Numbered from the stretch's first letter, positions 52,620 to 62,007 are shown. The stretch is DNA of 64,000 nucleotides from Actinomadura flavalba DSM 45200 (GCF_000374305.1 NZ_KB894100.1:62001-126000), one strand, 5' to 3'. Made by a program: numbers and translations. Notes: a model not told the origin generated them from the sequence alone.

Positions 52620-53981
52620 ATGGTGGACGGACCGACGATCACCGGAATTCCGCTGTCGTTGCAGCACGAGTTCTTCTGCGCGTTCGACTTCGGCGACGTC
52701 ACCGGGGCCTTCGGCTCCCGGCACGTCGTCACCTCGACCTGGCGGGTGCGCGGCCCGCTCGACGTGGCCGTGCTCCAGGAGGCCCTGGACGACCTGGTCG
52801 AGCGGCACGAGATGCTCCGCACCTCGATCGCCCGGTCCGGCGAGAACCGGGACCTGCGGGTGCATCCGCCCGTGCCGGTCGAGCTGACCGTGCACGACCT
52901 GCCGACCGGGCCCGACGACCGGCACCGGCGGGCCCAGGAGTTCCTCAACGAGGTCGAGGCCGGGCACTACCCGGTGGGCGAGCTGCCGCACCTGCGCGCC
53001 GCCCTCGGCCGGTTCGCCGACGGCGACGCGGTGCTCGTCCTCGTCGTCCACCACATCGCCGGCGACGGCTGGTCGATGCGGCTGCTGCTGCGCGACCTGT
53101 CGGTGCGCTACGCCGTCCGGCGCGGGCTGCCCGCCCCCGAGCTGCCGCCCGCCCGCCAGTACCGCGAGTACGCCGAGAGCGTCCCGGAGCTGCTGGACGG
53201 GCCCGCCGTGCGGGCGTCGCGCGCCTACTGGCGCTCGAAGCTGGCGGGCGCGCGGATGGCCGCGCTGACCGCCGAGCGGGTGCCCGACCCGGGCGGCGCC
53301 GCCGTCTTCGCCGACCACCGCTACCTCATCGACGCGCCCACGACGCAGGGCGTGCTCCGGCTGGCCCGATCGCTGCGCAGCACGCCGTTCATGATCCTGC
53401 TCAGCGCCTACGTGCTGCTGCTGCGCGACCACACCGGCGACGACGACGTCACCGCGTCGACGTTCAGCTCCGGCCGCGCCGACCCGCGCTTCCGCGACAC
53501 GGTCGGGCCGTTCCTCAACTTCCTGCCGCTGCGCGTCAACCTGCGCGGCTGCCGGACGTTCCGCGACGTCGTCACGCTCGTCCGGACCACGTGCCTGGAG
53601 GCGTACCAGCACGACATCCCGTTCACGCTCATCGAGGCCGAGGCGCCCGGCCTGATGGACCCCGCCGAGCTGCCCGACCGGCACATCGTGGCGTTCGAGG
53701 TGCTTCAGTTCCCGCCCGCCGCCGAGGACGGCCCGGTCGGCGGCCTGGAGTACGAGGAGCTGCGCGAGCGCACCCTCCCGGCCGAGCTGAGCTGCGACAT
53801 CCCCGACGGCGGGCTGTGGGCGATGGACCTGCTCCCCTCCGGCGCGACCGGCGGCAGCCTGAAGTTCGACGCGCGCGCGTTCGACGCCGCCACCATGTGG
53901 AACCTGGTGGCGGCGTACGAACGCGTCCTGCGCTCCGCCGTGGCGGACCCCGAGGGCCTGCCGGACGTCTCAGCCCGCTGA
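52620..53981 (+). CDS. Free-standing NRPS condensation enzyme (SgcC5-like)
   Basis: A 453-residue condensation domain. The catalytic HHxxxDG motif is HHIAGDG at 144-150. RHEMLRTS (C2) and the D-F-G-K-type segment near TVGPFLNFLPLRVNL are present. No A or PCP domain is attached. SgcC5 in C-1027 joins the PCP-bound beta-tyrosine acid to the enediyne core alcohol to form an ester, and can also form amides. Here it should join the acid carried by the A-PCP protein to the core or sugar. ATG 52620 follows GGGGGAG. It converges on the GMC gene with a 12-bp overlap. Confidence 0.9.
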   Translation: MVDGPTITGIPLSLQHEFFCAFDFGDVTGAFGSRHVVTSTWRVRGPLDVAVLQEALDDLVERHEMLRTSIARSGENRDLRVHPPVPVELTVHDLPTGPDDRHRRAQEFLNEVEAGHYPVGELPHLRAALGRFADGDAVLVLVVHHIAGDGWSMRLLLRDLSVRYAVRRGLPAPELPPARQYREYAESVPELLDGPAVRASRAYWRSKLAGARMAALTAERVPDPGGAAVFADHRYLIDAPTTQGVLRLARSLRSTPFMILLSAYVLLLRDHTGDDDVTASTFSSGRADPRFRDTVGPFLNFLPLRVNLRGCRTFRDVVTLVRTTCLEAYQHDIPFTLIEAEAPGLMDPAELPDRHIVAFEVLQFPPAAEDGPVGGLEYEELRERTLPAELSCDIPDGGLWAMDLLPSGATGGSLKFDARAFDAATMWNLVAAYERVLRSAVADPEGLPDVSAR

Positions 53982-55544
53982 CGGCCGGGCCGCGCGGCCG
54001 CGGACCAGGTCCGCGGCCCGCTCGGCGATCGCGGTGATCGGCGCGTTGGTGTTGCCCCGGACCAGCGCGGGCATCACCGACGCGTCCACCACCCGCAGCC
54101 CCTCGACGCCGCGCACGCGCAGCTCGTCGTCCAGGACGTCGCCTATGGCGCACGTCCCGGCCGGGTGGAACAGCGTCTGGGTGTTGCGGACCGCGAAGTC
54201 GCGCAGGTCCTCCTCCGACGTGGACTCCGGCGTCAGGTACGCCTTCTCGGTGTAGGGGGCCAGCGCCTCCTGCCGGGCGATCTCCAGCCCGATCCGCAGC
54301 CCCTCGGTCATCGTGCGCAGGTCGGCGTCGTCGGTGTAGTACGCGTGCCGGATGCGCGGCTTGGCCGTGGGGTCGCCGGACGCGAGCGTCACGTCGCCGC
54401 GGCTGCGCGGCGCCAGGACGCACGGCCCGAACGACAGCGCGTGCTCGGTCGGCGCCGACAGCCCGCCGTTCAGCAGCATCAGCGGCGACGCGTGGAACTG
54501 CACGTCCGGGACGTCCAGATCGGGACGGGTGCGGGCGAACCCGCCCGCCTCCGGCACGTTGGAGGTCAGCGGGCCCGCCTGCTCCTCCTCGTACAGCCGC
54601 AGCGCCTCCGGCTCGCTCGCGGCCAGCAGGCTGACCGGCTGGGAGTGGGTGTACACCAGGTTCACCGCCGGGTGGTCCTGGAGGTTGCGGCCCACGCCCG
54701 GCAGGTCGGCGGTCACCGTGATGTCCAGCGCGCGCAGCTCGTCGGCGGGGCCGACGCCCGACAGCAGCAGGAGCTGCGGCGAGTTGTAGGCGCCCGCGCT
54801 CAGCAGCACCTCGCGTTCGGCCCGCACCTCGACGCGCTCGTCCAGCCGCTCCCCGACGACGCCCCGGGCCCGGCCCTGCTCCAGCAGCACCCGGTGCACC
54901 TGCACGTTGGTGAGGACCGTCAGGTTCGGACGGTCCAGCGCCGGGTGCAGGAACGCGACGGCGTTGCTGCACCGGCGGCCGTCGCGCTGGGTGAGCTGGT
55001 AGAGGCCGAACCCGTCCATCCCGGCGCCGTTGAAGTCGGCGTTCGCGGCGTGCCCCGCCTGGACGGCGGCGGTGACGAACGCCGCCGAGATCGGGTTCCG
55101 CGACCGGCCCTCGGAGACGCTGAGCGGGCCGCCGGTCGCGTGGTGCTCCGACGCGCCCCGCTCGTTGTCCTCCGACCGCAGGAAGTAGGGCAGCAGGTCG
55201 TCGAAGCCCCAGCCGGGACGGCCCCAGCCGTCGTAGTCCGAGCGGTGACCCCGGATGTAGACCATGCCGTTCAGCGCCGTCGTCCCGCCCAGCACCCGGC
55301 CGCGCGGCAGGTACAGCCGGCGGCCGTTCAGGACGGGTTCGTCGTGGGTGTCGTAGTCCCAGTCGAGCCGGGTGCGGAACAGGCGTCCCGCGCCCAGCGG
55401 CAGGTGGATGTCGGGGTGGGTGTCGGCGGGCCCGGCCTCGATGAGGCAGACGCGCACGTCCGGGTCCTCGCTGAGCCGGGCGGCCAGCACGCAGCCCGCC
55501 GACCCCGCCCCGACGATCACGTAGTCGTAGGGGGCGTCGCTCAC
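53970..55544 (-). CDS. GMC oxidoreductase (choline dehydrogenase-like)
   Basis: A 524-residue GMC flavoenzyme: VIVGAGSAGCVLAARLSED at residues 8-26, GGTTALNGMVYIRGH near 83-97, LLSAGAYNSPQLLLLSGVG near 248-266, and TLFHPAGTCAIGD near 454 with the catalytic His. It is a normal choline-dehydrogenase-like alcohol oxidase, different from the core-linked GMC at 23934-25589. Start GTG 55544 overlaps the aminotransferase stop (GTGA). Coupled to an aminotransferase, it could oxidise an alcohol to the carbonyl that is then aminated, or act on the beta position of the aryl acid. Confidence 0.88.
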   Translation of the reverse strand: MSDAPYDYVIVGAGSAGCVLAARLSEDPDVRVCLIEAGPADTHPDIHLPLGAGRLFRTRLDWDYDTHDEPVLNGRRLYLPRGRVLGGTTALNGMVYIRGHRSDYDGWGRPGWGFDDLLPYFLRSEDNERGASEHHATGGPLSVSEGRSRNPISAAFVTAAVQAGHAANADFNGAGMDGFGLYQLTQRDGRRCSNAVAFLHPALDRPNLTVLTNVQVHRVLLEQGRARGVVGERLDERVEVRAEREVLLSAGAYNSPQLLLLSGVGPADELRALDITVTADLPGVGRNLQDHPAVNLVYTHSQPVSLLAASEPEALRLYEEEQAGPLTSNVPEAGGFARTRPDLDVPDVQFHASPLMLLNGGLSAPTEHALSFGPCVLAPRSRGDVTLASGDPTAKPRIRHAYYTDDADLRTMTEGLRIGLEIARQEALAPYTEKAYLTPESTSEEDLRDFAVRNTQTLFHPAGTCAIGDVLDDELRVRGVEGLRVVDASVMPALVRGNTNAPITAIAERAADLVRGRAARPSAG

Positions 55545-56911
55545 CGCAGCGTCCCGTCGGCGTTCAGCCGGCCGAGGACCTCGGCGATGGCCTGGGCCGC
55601 CGCGACGACCTGCGCCCGCTCGATGACCAGCGGCGGCGACAGCACCAGCGTGGGGCCGTAGTCGCGCAGCAGCACCCGGTGCCGGTCGCGCAGCTCGGTC
55701 GACACGTTCGGGCCCATGATCGGCTCCCGCGTCGCCTTGTCGACGACCAGCTCGACGCCCGCCGTGGCGCCCTCGACGCGGATGTCGCCCACGCAGTCCA
55801 GCTCCAGCAGCGGCGTCAGCTCCTCGCGCAGCCACTCGCCGACGAGCGCGGACCGCTCGACCAGGCCCTCCTTCTCGATCAGGTCCAGGTTGGCCAGCGC
55901 GACGGCGCAGGAGACCGGGTGCCCCGAGTAGGTGTAGCCGTGGAACAGGTAGGCGTCCTCACCGGCGGCGACCTCGGCGATGTCGTCGCGCATCAGGACG
56001 GCGCCGAGCGGCGCGTATCCGCTGGTCAGGCCCTTCGCGGTGACGATCATGTCGGGCTTCATGCCGCGCTCGGTGGAGTCGAACCAGTGCCCGGTCCGGC
56101 CGAACGCGGTGACGACCTCGTCCGCGATGAGCAGGATGCCGTGCTTGGAGAGCAGTTCGCGCACCCGGGGCCAGTAGTCGTCGGGCGGGGCGATGACGCC
56201 GGCGCCGCCCATGACCGGCTCACCGATCATCGCCGCGATCTTGCCGGGGCCGATCCGCTCGATCGTCTCCTCCAGCTCGCGCAGCAGCAGGTCGGTCGGG
56301 TCGCCCTCGCCCAGCATGTCCGGGACGCGGTAGGCGTAGGCCGGGCTCACCTTCTCCACGTTGGGCAGGTGCGGGCCGATGCCGTCGTGCATCCCGGGGA
56401 AGCCGGTGGCGGTGCCGCTGCCGAAGTTGGCGCCGTGGTAGGCGTAGTGCCGGGAGATGAACCAGGTGCGCTCGGGCTGGCCGGTGCGGTGGTGGTAGAT
56501 CCGGGCGAACTTCATCGCCGACTCGACGGCCTCGGACCCGCCGCAGGCGAAGAACGCCCGCTCCAGGTGGTCGGGCGCCATCGACACGAGCCGTTCGGCG
56601 AGCGCCACGACCTTGTCGTTGGAGAAGTTGAAGAAGCAGGAGAAGTAGCCCAGCCGGCCCGCCTGCTCGCCCGCCGCCGCGGCCAGCTCGGCGCGGCCGT
56701 GCCCGACCTGCGCGATCCAGTTGCCGCCGCCGGAGACGTCGAGGAACTCGACGCCGTTGGCGTCCCACACCACCGAACCCTCGCCGCGGACGATCACGAA
56801 ACGGTCCTTGACGGCGCCGCTCTGGTGGGGGTGGACGAGATGCCGCACGTCCAGCCGCTCCAATTCCTCGCCGGACTTGCCGATCGTCGCGGAGGTCTGT
56901 GTCTCGGTCAC
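55541..56911 (-). CDS. Class III aminotransferase (PLP)
   Basis: A 456-residue omega-aminotransferase-type PLP enzyme. FFACGGSEAVESAMKFAR at about 120-137 binds the phosphate, Asp264 in LIADEVVTAFGRTG pairs with the pyridine N, and Lys293 in VTAKGLTSGYAP forms the Schiff base. Sugar aminotransferases are of the DegT type, so this enzyme more likely acts on an acid or on the core. Class III enzymes include beta-amino acid transaminases, so interconversion of beta-amino and beta-keto acid is plausible and would fit the lack of the alpha-amino Asp in the A domain. GTG 56911 follows AGAGGAG. Confidence 0.87.
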   Translation of the reverse strand: MTETQTSATIGKSGEELERLDVRHLVHPHQSGAVKDRFVIVRGEGSVVWDANGVEFLDVSGGGNWIAQVGHGRAELAAAAGEQAGRLGYFSCFFNFSNDKVVALAERLVSMAPDHLERAFFACGGSEAVESAMKFARIYHHRTGQPERTWFISRHYAYHGANFGSGTATGFPGMHDGIGPHLPNVEKVSPAYAYRVPDMLGEGDPTDLLLRELEETIERIGPGKIAAMIGEPVMGGAGVIAPPDDYWPRVRELLSKHGILLIADEVVTAFGRTGHWFDSTERGMKPDMIVTAKGLTSGYAPLGAVLMRDDIAEVAAGEDAYLFHGYTYSGHPVSCAVALANLDLIEKEGLVERSALVGEWLREELTPLLELDCVGDIRVEGATAGVELVVDKATREPIMGPNVSTELRDRHRVLLRDYGPTLVLSPPLVIERAQVVAAAQAIAEVLGRLNADGTLR

Positions 56912-56979
56912 CTTCGACTCCTCTTCTGCCGCACTGAAGACATGCTCGAATCCAGCGTCACAAGGAAGAATTCGCGCGA

Positions 56980-57042
56980 CATCTCTCGCGTTGCGGAGAA
57001 TCGCTTTCCACGGGCTCGGGAGTTCTCGCACCCACGGAGAAG
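56980..57042. promoter_or_regulatory. Paired 16-bp cluster element, aminotransferase/methyltransferase divergent region
   Basis: CATCTCTCGCGTTGCG (56980-56995) faces the aminotransferase, 68 bp from its start. CGCACCCACGGAGAAG (57027-57042) faces 57104, 61 bp from its start. Centres are 47 bp apart. Confidence 0.65.
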
Positions 57043-57103
57043 TGATACGCCGGTCGGATGTGCACAGTGGGACCGAAGATCTGTCGATCGAGAGGGAACG
57101 GCC

Positions 57104-58642
57104 ATGACGGTCTCACACGTGCCGCACACGGTCACGGAACTGGTCGGCGCGTTCACCGGCGCGCCGCCCGCCCGGCTCGCGGACGACCTGCCCACGCTCA
57201 TCACCGCCGTCTGGGAGTCCGGGACCGCGGGCGAGCACGCCGTGCCCGTCGCGCGCGGGATCGTCGAGGGTCTGGACGGGGCGGGCCCCGAGCGGCTGCC
57301 GTTCGCGGCCGTCCTGCTCGGTCTCCTCATCGAGGCCCGCCCGGCCGCGACGGCCGACGCGGTCACCGCCCTGGTCGCCGCGCACGCCGACGCGCTGCTG
57401 GACCGGTGGCGGCGCGAACCCGCCGAGAGCCCCGCCTCGCTCGCGCTGCTCTACCTGCTGGCGCACCTGCCCGCCGAACGCGAACGGGTGCTGGCCGCCG
57501 CCGACGCGATCGGCGTGGACCCGGGCGACCGGTCCCGCCTCGACCGCGCGCTGGACACCCTGGACCCGGCCGCGCCCGTCCTCGGCCGGGCGTTCCCGTC
57601 CCCGGCCGCCTGGGACCTGGACGACGACGAGCAGGCGTTCGACCAGTCCTGGATCGACGCGCTCGGCCCCGACGACATCGCCCGGCACTGGGACAACGAC
57701 ACCGAGACCGTCCTCGGCCACCTCGGCGCCAAGGCGTACTGGGCCGTCCGCAACGGCGCCCCCGTGCCGGTCGTCGTCGACTCGGTCCCGCCGCGCTCGC
57801 CCCGGCCGCCCAAGGCCGGAACCGAGCTGTTCACCCGGCACGCGTCGGCGTTCCGCTGCCCCGACTGCGGCAGCCCGCTCGCGTTCGCGGGCGCCACCGC
57901 CCGCTGCACCCGCGACGGACGCGCCTACGCCGTCGACGGCGGCATCCTCGACCTCACCGCCGCCGTCGGCGACGGTCCCGACCGCGGCGCCGACTTCCTG
58001 TTCAAGCTCGCGGAGATCCCCACCATGGGGTTCTTCTACGAGGCGCACGCCCGCCCCAACTTCCTGCGGCTGTGCGGGTCCAACTGGGGCGGTGCGGTGA
58101 CGCCCGCCGACGAGGACGCCTACATCTCCGAGCACGTCCGGCCCGTCGAGGGGCCGGTGCTGGACGTCGCCGCCGGAGCGGGCCGCTGGACGCGGGTGCT
58201 GGCCGACGCCGTCGGCCCGGACCGCGTCGTCGCGCTCGACCTGGCGCTGCCGATGCTCGCGACGCTGCGCGGGCGGCTGCCCGCGCTGCCCGCCGTGCTG
58301 TCCAGCGCGGCCCGCCTCCCGTTCGCTGACGCGTCCCTGGGCGCGGCCCTGTGCTGGAACGCGCTCCAGGCGTTCCCGCACGACGCGGCGGCGACCGTCG
58401 CGGAGGTCGGCCGCTGCCTGCGCCCCGGCGGCACCTTCTCCCTGCTCACCTTCCGCAACTCCGAGGACCCCGTCTACCGGTACTTCGTCGGCCGCCACCA
58501 CTTCCCGCAGCACGCCGACGGCCTGCACCTGTTCGAGCGCGACCAGGTGGACGGCTGGCTCGACCGGGCCGGTCTCGTCGTCGAGGACGACGGCGGCCCC
58601 GGCACCTTCGTCATCATCACCGCCCGCCGCCCGGCCCGCTGA
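57104..58642 (+). CDS. SAM methyltransferase with N-terminal helical domain and zinc ribbon
   Basis: A 512-residue protein. Residues 1 to about 230 are an Ala/Leu-rich helical region I cannot assign. Residues about 250-285 form a Trm112-like ribbon (FRCPDCGSPLAF, then ARCTRDGRAYAVDGGILDL). The methyltransferase type 11 domain has SAM motif VLDVAAGAGRWTRVL near 350 and ends with LRPGGTFSLLTF and VIITARR. The ribbon plus type 11 pairing resembles RlmA-like or small-molecule methyltransferases, but the long N-terminal part is unusual. ATG 57104 follows GAGAGGGA. The substrate is unknown. Confidence 0.75.
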   Translation: MTVSHVPHTVTELVGAFTGAPPARLADDLPTLITAVWESGTAGEHAVPVARGIVEGLDGAGPERLPFAAVLLGLLIEARPAATADAVTALVAAHADALLDRWRREPAESPASLALLYLLAHLPAERERVLAAADAIGVDPGDRSRLDRALDTLDPAAPVLGRAFPSPAAWDLDDDEQAFDQSWIDALGPDDIARHWDNDTETVLGHLGAKAYWAVRNGAPVPVVVDSVPPRSPRPPKAGTELFTRHASAFRCPDCGSPLAFAGATARCTRDGRAYAVDGGILDLTAAVGDGPDRGADFLFKLAEIPTMGFFYEAHARPNFLRLCGSNWGGAVTPADEDAYISEHVRPVEGPVLDVAAGAGRWTRVLADAVGPDRVVALDLALPMLATLRGRLPALPAVLSSAARLPFADASLGAALCWNALQAFPHDAAATVAEVGRCLRPGGTFSLLTFRNSEDPVYRYFVGRHHFPQHADGLHLFERDQVDGWLDRAGLVVEDDGGPGTFVIITARRPAR

Positions 58643-58657
58643 GGCCGCCCGGAACGA

Positions 58658-58697
58658 TGACCGGCCCCGCACCCCCGGAGGGGTGCGGGGCCGGTCA
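58658..58697. terminator. Perfect bidirectional hairpin terminator
   Basis: Arms 58658-58675 and 58680-58697 are perfectly complementary over 18 bp with a 4-nt loop. It lies between convergent stops at 58642 and 58718. Confidence 0.92.
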
Positions 58698-58717
58698 CCG
58701 CGGGTCTCGGGTCGCCG

Positions 58718-60148
58718 TCAGTCGACGGCGCGGGCGAACCGGAAGAACCCCTCGGGGTCGTACTGCTCGCGGACCTGCGTCAGCCGCTCCCAGTTCTCCG
58801 CGTAGTACGCGGTCTTCCAGTCCTCCAGGTCGGGGTCGATGAAGTTCTGGTAGCTCTCCCCGAGCGACCCGGGGTCGAGCCGGCCGAACCCGCCCGCCAG
58901 CCACGTCTTCGCGGCCGTGACGTCCTCGCCGGTGAAGTTCTCGTCGGTCAGCGAGACGCCGAACCCGGCGAGGATCTGCGTGGTGCGGTGCACGTACGCG
59001 GTCGCGGTGCGGTCGGGCTCGTTGGCCACGCCGCCGAACGCGTCCACGTACATCAGGCGGAACTGGTGCTCGGGCCGCCCGGACGCGAACTGGTCGAGCA
59101 GGTCACCGATCTGCGCGGCCGGCAGCGTCCGGTCGAACATGCGGTTGCGGTGCTGGAAGAAGTTCTCCCGGGGCAGCGCCGCCTCGGGCGAGTAGCCGAC
59201 CCGGTAGCACTGGTCGGCCTCCAGGTCCTGGCAGAGGAACGTCTCCATCATCGCCGCGTAGAACGACTTGTGCTCCACGCCGCGGAACAGCGGCTTGACG
59301 CCGACCTCCGCGACGAGCGCGTCCAGCAGGGCGTCCAGGTCCTCCACGGACCCGAGCCAGCTCCCGTGCACGTCCACCTGCGGGCCCGGCCGCTCGGGGT
59401 CGCCGTCGGTGACGGTGATCCCGGCGCCCAGCTCGACCGGCGCGCCGAGCGCCCACGGCTGCCAGACCTCCAGCAGCCGCGCCGCCGCGTCGTACGGCCA
59501 CGACAGCGCGTACATCACCATCGACGTCAGCTCGACCGGCCGGACCTCGTACTCGGTGACGACGCCGAAGTTGCCGCCGCCGTTGCCCTGGAGCGCCCAG
59601 AACAGGTCGGGGTGCTCGTCGGGGGAGGCCCGCACGGCGCGGCCGTCGGGCAGGACGACGGTCGCCGCGACGAGCCGGTCGCTGCCCAGCCCGTAGCGCC
59701 GGGTCAGCCAGCCCATGCCGCCGCCCTGGAGGAACCCGCCGATCGCGACGTTCGGGCAGGCGCCCGCGACGACGGCGACGCCGTGCGGGTCGAGGGTGCG
59801 CAGCAGGTCGACGGACTGGGTGCCCGCCCCGACCACCACGTTGCCGTTCTCGCGGCGGATGTGGTTGATCCGCGACACGTCCAGCACCAGGCCCTCGGTA
59901 GAGGAGTAGCCGCCGTAGCTGTGCCCGCCGCTGCGCGGCACCGTCGGCAGCGCGTGCGTGCCGCCGAACGCGAGCACCTCGGCCACGTCGGCGGGCGACG
60001 CGCAGTACGCCACCGCCTGCGGTCGGATGTCGTCGTACTGGCGCAGCGCGGACTGCCGGGCCCGCTCGTAGTCGGCGTCGCCGGGCAGGACGAGCGCGCC
60101 GGACAGCGTCCGGCGCAGCGCGTCCCAGTCGGTGGGCGAGAGTGTCAC
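58718..60148 (-). CDS. FAD-linked oxidoreductase (BBE type, bicovalent flavin)
   Basis: A 476-residue berberine-bridge-like enzyme. The His ligand lies in PRSGGHSYGGYSS (about residues 69-81) and the Cys ligand in GACPNVAIGGFLQGGGMG (about 128-145), so FAD is probably bound at two points. The C-terminal BBE domain ends with WERLTQVREQYDPEGFFRF, which is typical. Bicovalent flavoenzymes oxidise bulky alcohols, sugars or polyketides. GTG 60148 overlaps the stop of the exporter gene (GTGA), so both are in one transcript from the promoter at 61.8-62.0 kb. Confidence 0.9.
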   Translation of the reverse strand: MTLSPTDWDALRRTLSGALVLPGDADYERARQSALRQYDDIRPQAVAYCASPADVAEVLAFGGTHALPTVPRSGGHSYGGYSSTEGLVLDVSRINHIRRENGNVVVGAGTQSVDLLRTLDPHGVAVVAGACPNVAIGGFLQGGGMGWLTRRYGLGSDRLVAATVVLPDGRAVRASPDEHPDLFWALQGNGGGNFGVVTEYEVRPVELTSMVMYALSWPYDAAARLLEVWQPWALGAPVELGAGITVTDGDPERPGPQVDVHGSWLGSVEDLDALLDALVAEVGVKPLFRGVEHKSFYAAMMETFLCQDLEADQCYRVGYSPEAALPRENFFQHRNRMFDRTLPAAQIGDLLDQFASGRPEHQFRLMYVDAFGGVANEPDRTATAYVHRTTQILAGFGVSLTDENFTGEDVTAAKTWLAGGFGRLDPGSLGESYQNFIDPDLEDWKTAYYAENWERLTQVREQYDPEGFFRFARAVD

Positions 60149-61791
60149 GGCTGGGCTCCGGTGCGGTCGGACGCGGGACCGGCGGTCTCGGCGGGCGGGA
60201 CGTCGGCGTCGGCGGCGACGGCGGCCGGAGCGGCCGGGTCGGCGGCCGCGCCCTCGGCCTCCTTCTCGCCCGTCGGCGGCTCGTGCCGGAGACCGGCGAT
60301 GGCGAGGACGGTCAGCCCGACCGCGATGCCGACGCTGACCCAGGCGGCGGAGTTGAGCGCCGCCGCCAGCGCGTCGTGCGCGGCGTTGATGAGCTGCGCC
60401 GCCTGCGCGCCCGCGTCCTGCGCCACCGACGCGGCGCCCGGTGCGCTCTCGCGCGCCGTCGCGGCGACGTCGCCGGGCAGACCGGCCGGGATGGTCTCGT
60501 CCATCTGGTGCCGGTAGACGGCGGTGCCGACGACGCCCATGAGCGCGATGCCCATCGCGATGCCGAACTCGGCCGCCGTCTCGTTGACCGCCGCCGCCGT
60601 GCCGGACTTCTCCACCGGCACCGAGCCGAGCGCGAGGCTCGCGCTGAGCCCGGCCGCCGGGCCGATGCCGGCCGCGACCGCGACGAGCCCGCTGACCAGC
60701 AGGGCCAGGTCGCCGTCGCCGCCGACCTGGGTGATGAGCAGGTAGCCGAAGGCCACGATGACCAGCCCGGCCGCCATCACGTACGCGGGCCGGATCTTGG
60801 CCGCGATCAGCGGGCCGACCATGAGGCTGACGAGCGTGGTGAGGCCGGACGGCAGCATCCACAGCGCGGCCTGGATCGGCGGCAGCTCCTGGACGAGCTG
60901 GAGGTACAGGTACACGAACAGGTGCGCACCGGCGAGCAGCCCCGCGAAGGCGGACATCGTCACCGAGGAGCTGAGCGTGCGGATGCGGAACAGCGAGAGG
61001 TCGAGCAGCGGGTGGGCGAGCGTGCGCTGGCGCTGGAGGAAGAGCACGGCCAGCACCGCGCCGACGATCATCGCGATCGTCGGGAACAGGACGAAGCCGT
61101 CGCGGGAGACCTCCTTGAGGCCGTACACGATGCCGATGACGGCGCCGAGCGAGAGCGCGACGCTGGTCGGGTCGATCGGCCCGGCGTCGGGGTCCTTGTA
61201 CTCCGGCAGGGTGCGCGGCCCGACGATCAGCAGCAGCACCATGATCGGGACGCCGAGCAGGAAGACCGAGCCCCACCAGAAGAACTCCAGCATGACGCCG
61301 CCGATGACCGGCCCGAACGTCGTGCCGCCGAGGAAGCAGCCCATCCACACGCCGATGGCCATGGCGTGCTGCTTGGGGTCGCGGAACATGTTGCTGATCA
61401 GCGTGAGCGTGGACGGCATCAGCGTGCTGCCCGCGATGCCGAGCAGGACGCGCGTCACGATGAGCATCTCGGCGGTCTGCGAGTAGGCCGCCAGGATCGA
61501 GGCGACCGAGAACGCCGCCGCGCCGATGAGCAGCAGGCGGCGGCGGCCGATGCGGTCACCGATGCGGCCCATCGTGATGAGCAGGCCGGCGACCATGAAG
61601 CCGTAGATGTCGGTGATCCACAGTTGCTGCACGGCACTGGCGTCGAGATCGGCCGCCAGGTGGGGCAGCGCCATGTAGAGCACGCTCATGTCAAGGGCGA
61701 GCAGGAGGGTCGGCAGGGCCAGCACCGCCAACCCGATGTACTCCCGCCGGCCTGCGCGTGGTGCAGCGGAACCGGCTGCGGGGACGTCCAT
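60145..61791 (-). CDS. MFS drug exporter, DHA2 family (14 TM)
   Basis: A 548-residue DHA2-type major facilitator with about 14 membrane segments. LDMSVLYMALPHLAADL near residue 33, GRIGDRIGRRRLLLIGAAAF near 75-94 (motif A), and GIAGSTLMPSTLTLISNMF near 117 are typical. It is a close relative of 31795-33405, giving the cluster two exporters. The C-terminal tail is rich in Ala, Asp and Pro. ATG 61791 follows AGGAG. The divergent promoter region contains the cluster element. Confidence 0.9.
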   Translation of the reverse strand: MDVPAAGSAAPRAGRREYIGLAVLALPTLLLALDMSVLYMALPHLAADLDASAVQQLWITDIYGFMVAGLLITMGRIGDRIGRRRLLLIGAAAFSVASILAAYSQTAEMLIVTRVLLGIAGSTLMPSTLTLISNMFRDPKQHAMAIGVWMGCFLGGTTFGPVIGGVMLEFFWWGSVFLLGVPIMVLLLIVGPRTLPEYKDPDAGPIDPTSVALSLGAVIGIVYGLKEVSRDGFVLFPTIAMIVGAVLAVLFLQRQRTLAHPLLDLSLFRIRTLSSSVTMSAFAGLLAGAHLFVYLYLQLVQELPPIQAALWMLPSGLTTLVSLMVGPLIAAKIRPAYVMAAGLVIVAFGYLLITQVGGDGDLALLVSGLVAVAAGIGPAAGLSASLALGSVPVEKSGTAAAVNETAAEFGIAMGIALMGVVGTAVYRHQMDETIPAGLPGDVAATARESAPGAASVAQDAGAQAAQLINAAHDALAAALNSAAWVSVGIAVGLTVLAIAGLRHEPPTGEKEAEGAAADPAAPAAVAADADVPPAETAGPASDRTGAQP

Positions 61792-61928
61792 GGGTGCTCC
61801 TCTCTGGAACGGGGCGAACGCCGGGACGCCGCCGCGCTGCGCGAAGATCCGCCTCCGTGTCTACGCCGGTGCGCGGAGCCGCGCTTCTCTCGTCATGCGG
61901 CTCCGGTCGCGGACGCGATCACGGTCTA

Positions 61929-62007
61929 ACAAATATGCTTGTACGTAAAAAACATCTTGTCAAGAGCGGCGCGACAGGGGTCGCGCCGCCGAGCAACCCC
62001 GGAGATG
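61929..62007. promoter_or_regulatory. AT-rich island, hairpin and paired 16-bp element, exporter/C-methyltransferase region
   Basis: The 310-bp gap 61792-62101 holds an AT-rich island, unusual here, with ACAA-N6-TTGT at 61929-61942. A degenerate minus-facing element CATCTT-N5-GAGCG is at 61953-61968. A perfect 9-bp hairpin (arms 61966-61974 and 61981-61989) follows. The plus-facing element AGCAACCCCGGAGATG is at 61992-62007, 94 bp before the start at 62102. No gene is seen in the gap. Confidence 0.6.

Noticed and set aside
55541..56911. Class III aminotransferase as the sugar aminotransferase
   Set aside because: Nucleotide-sugar aminotransferases are DegT/DnrJ-type; the motifs here are those of omega-aminotransferases.
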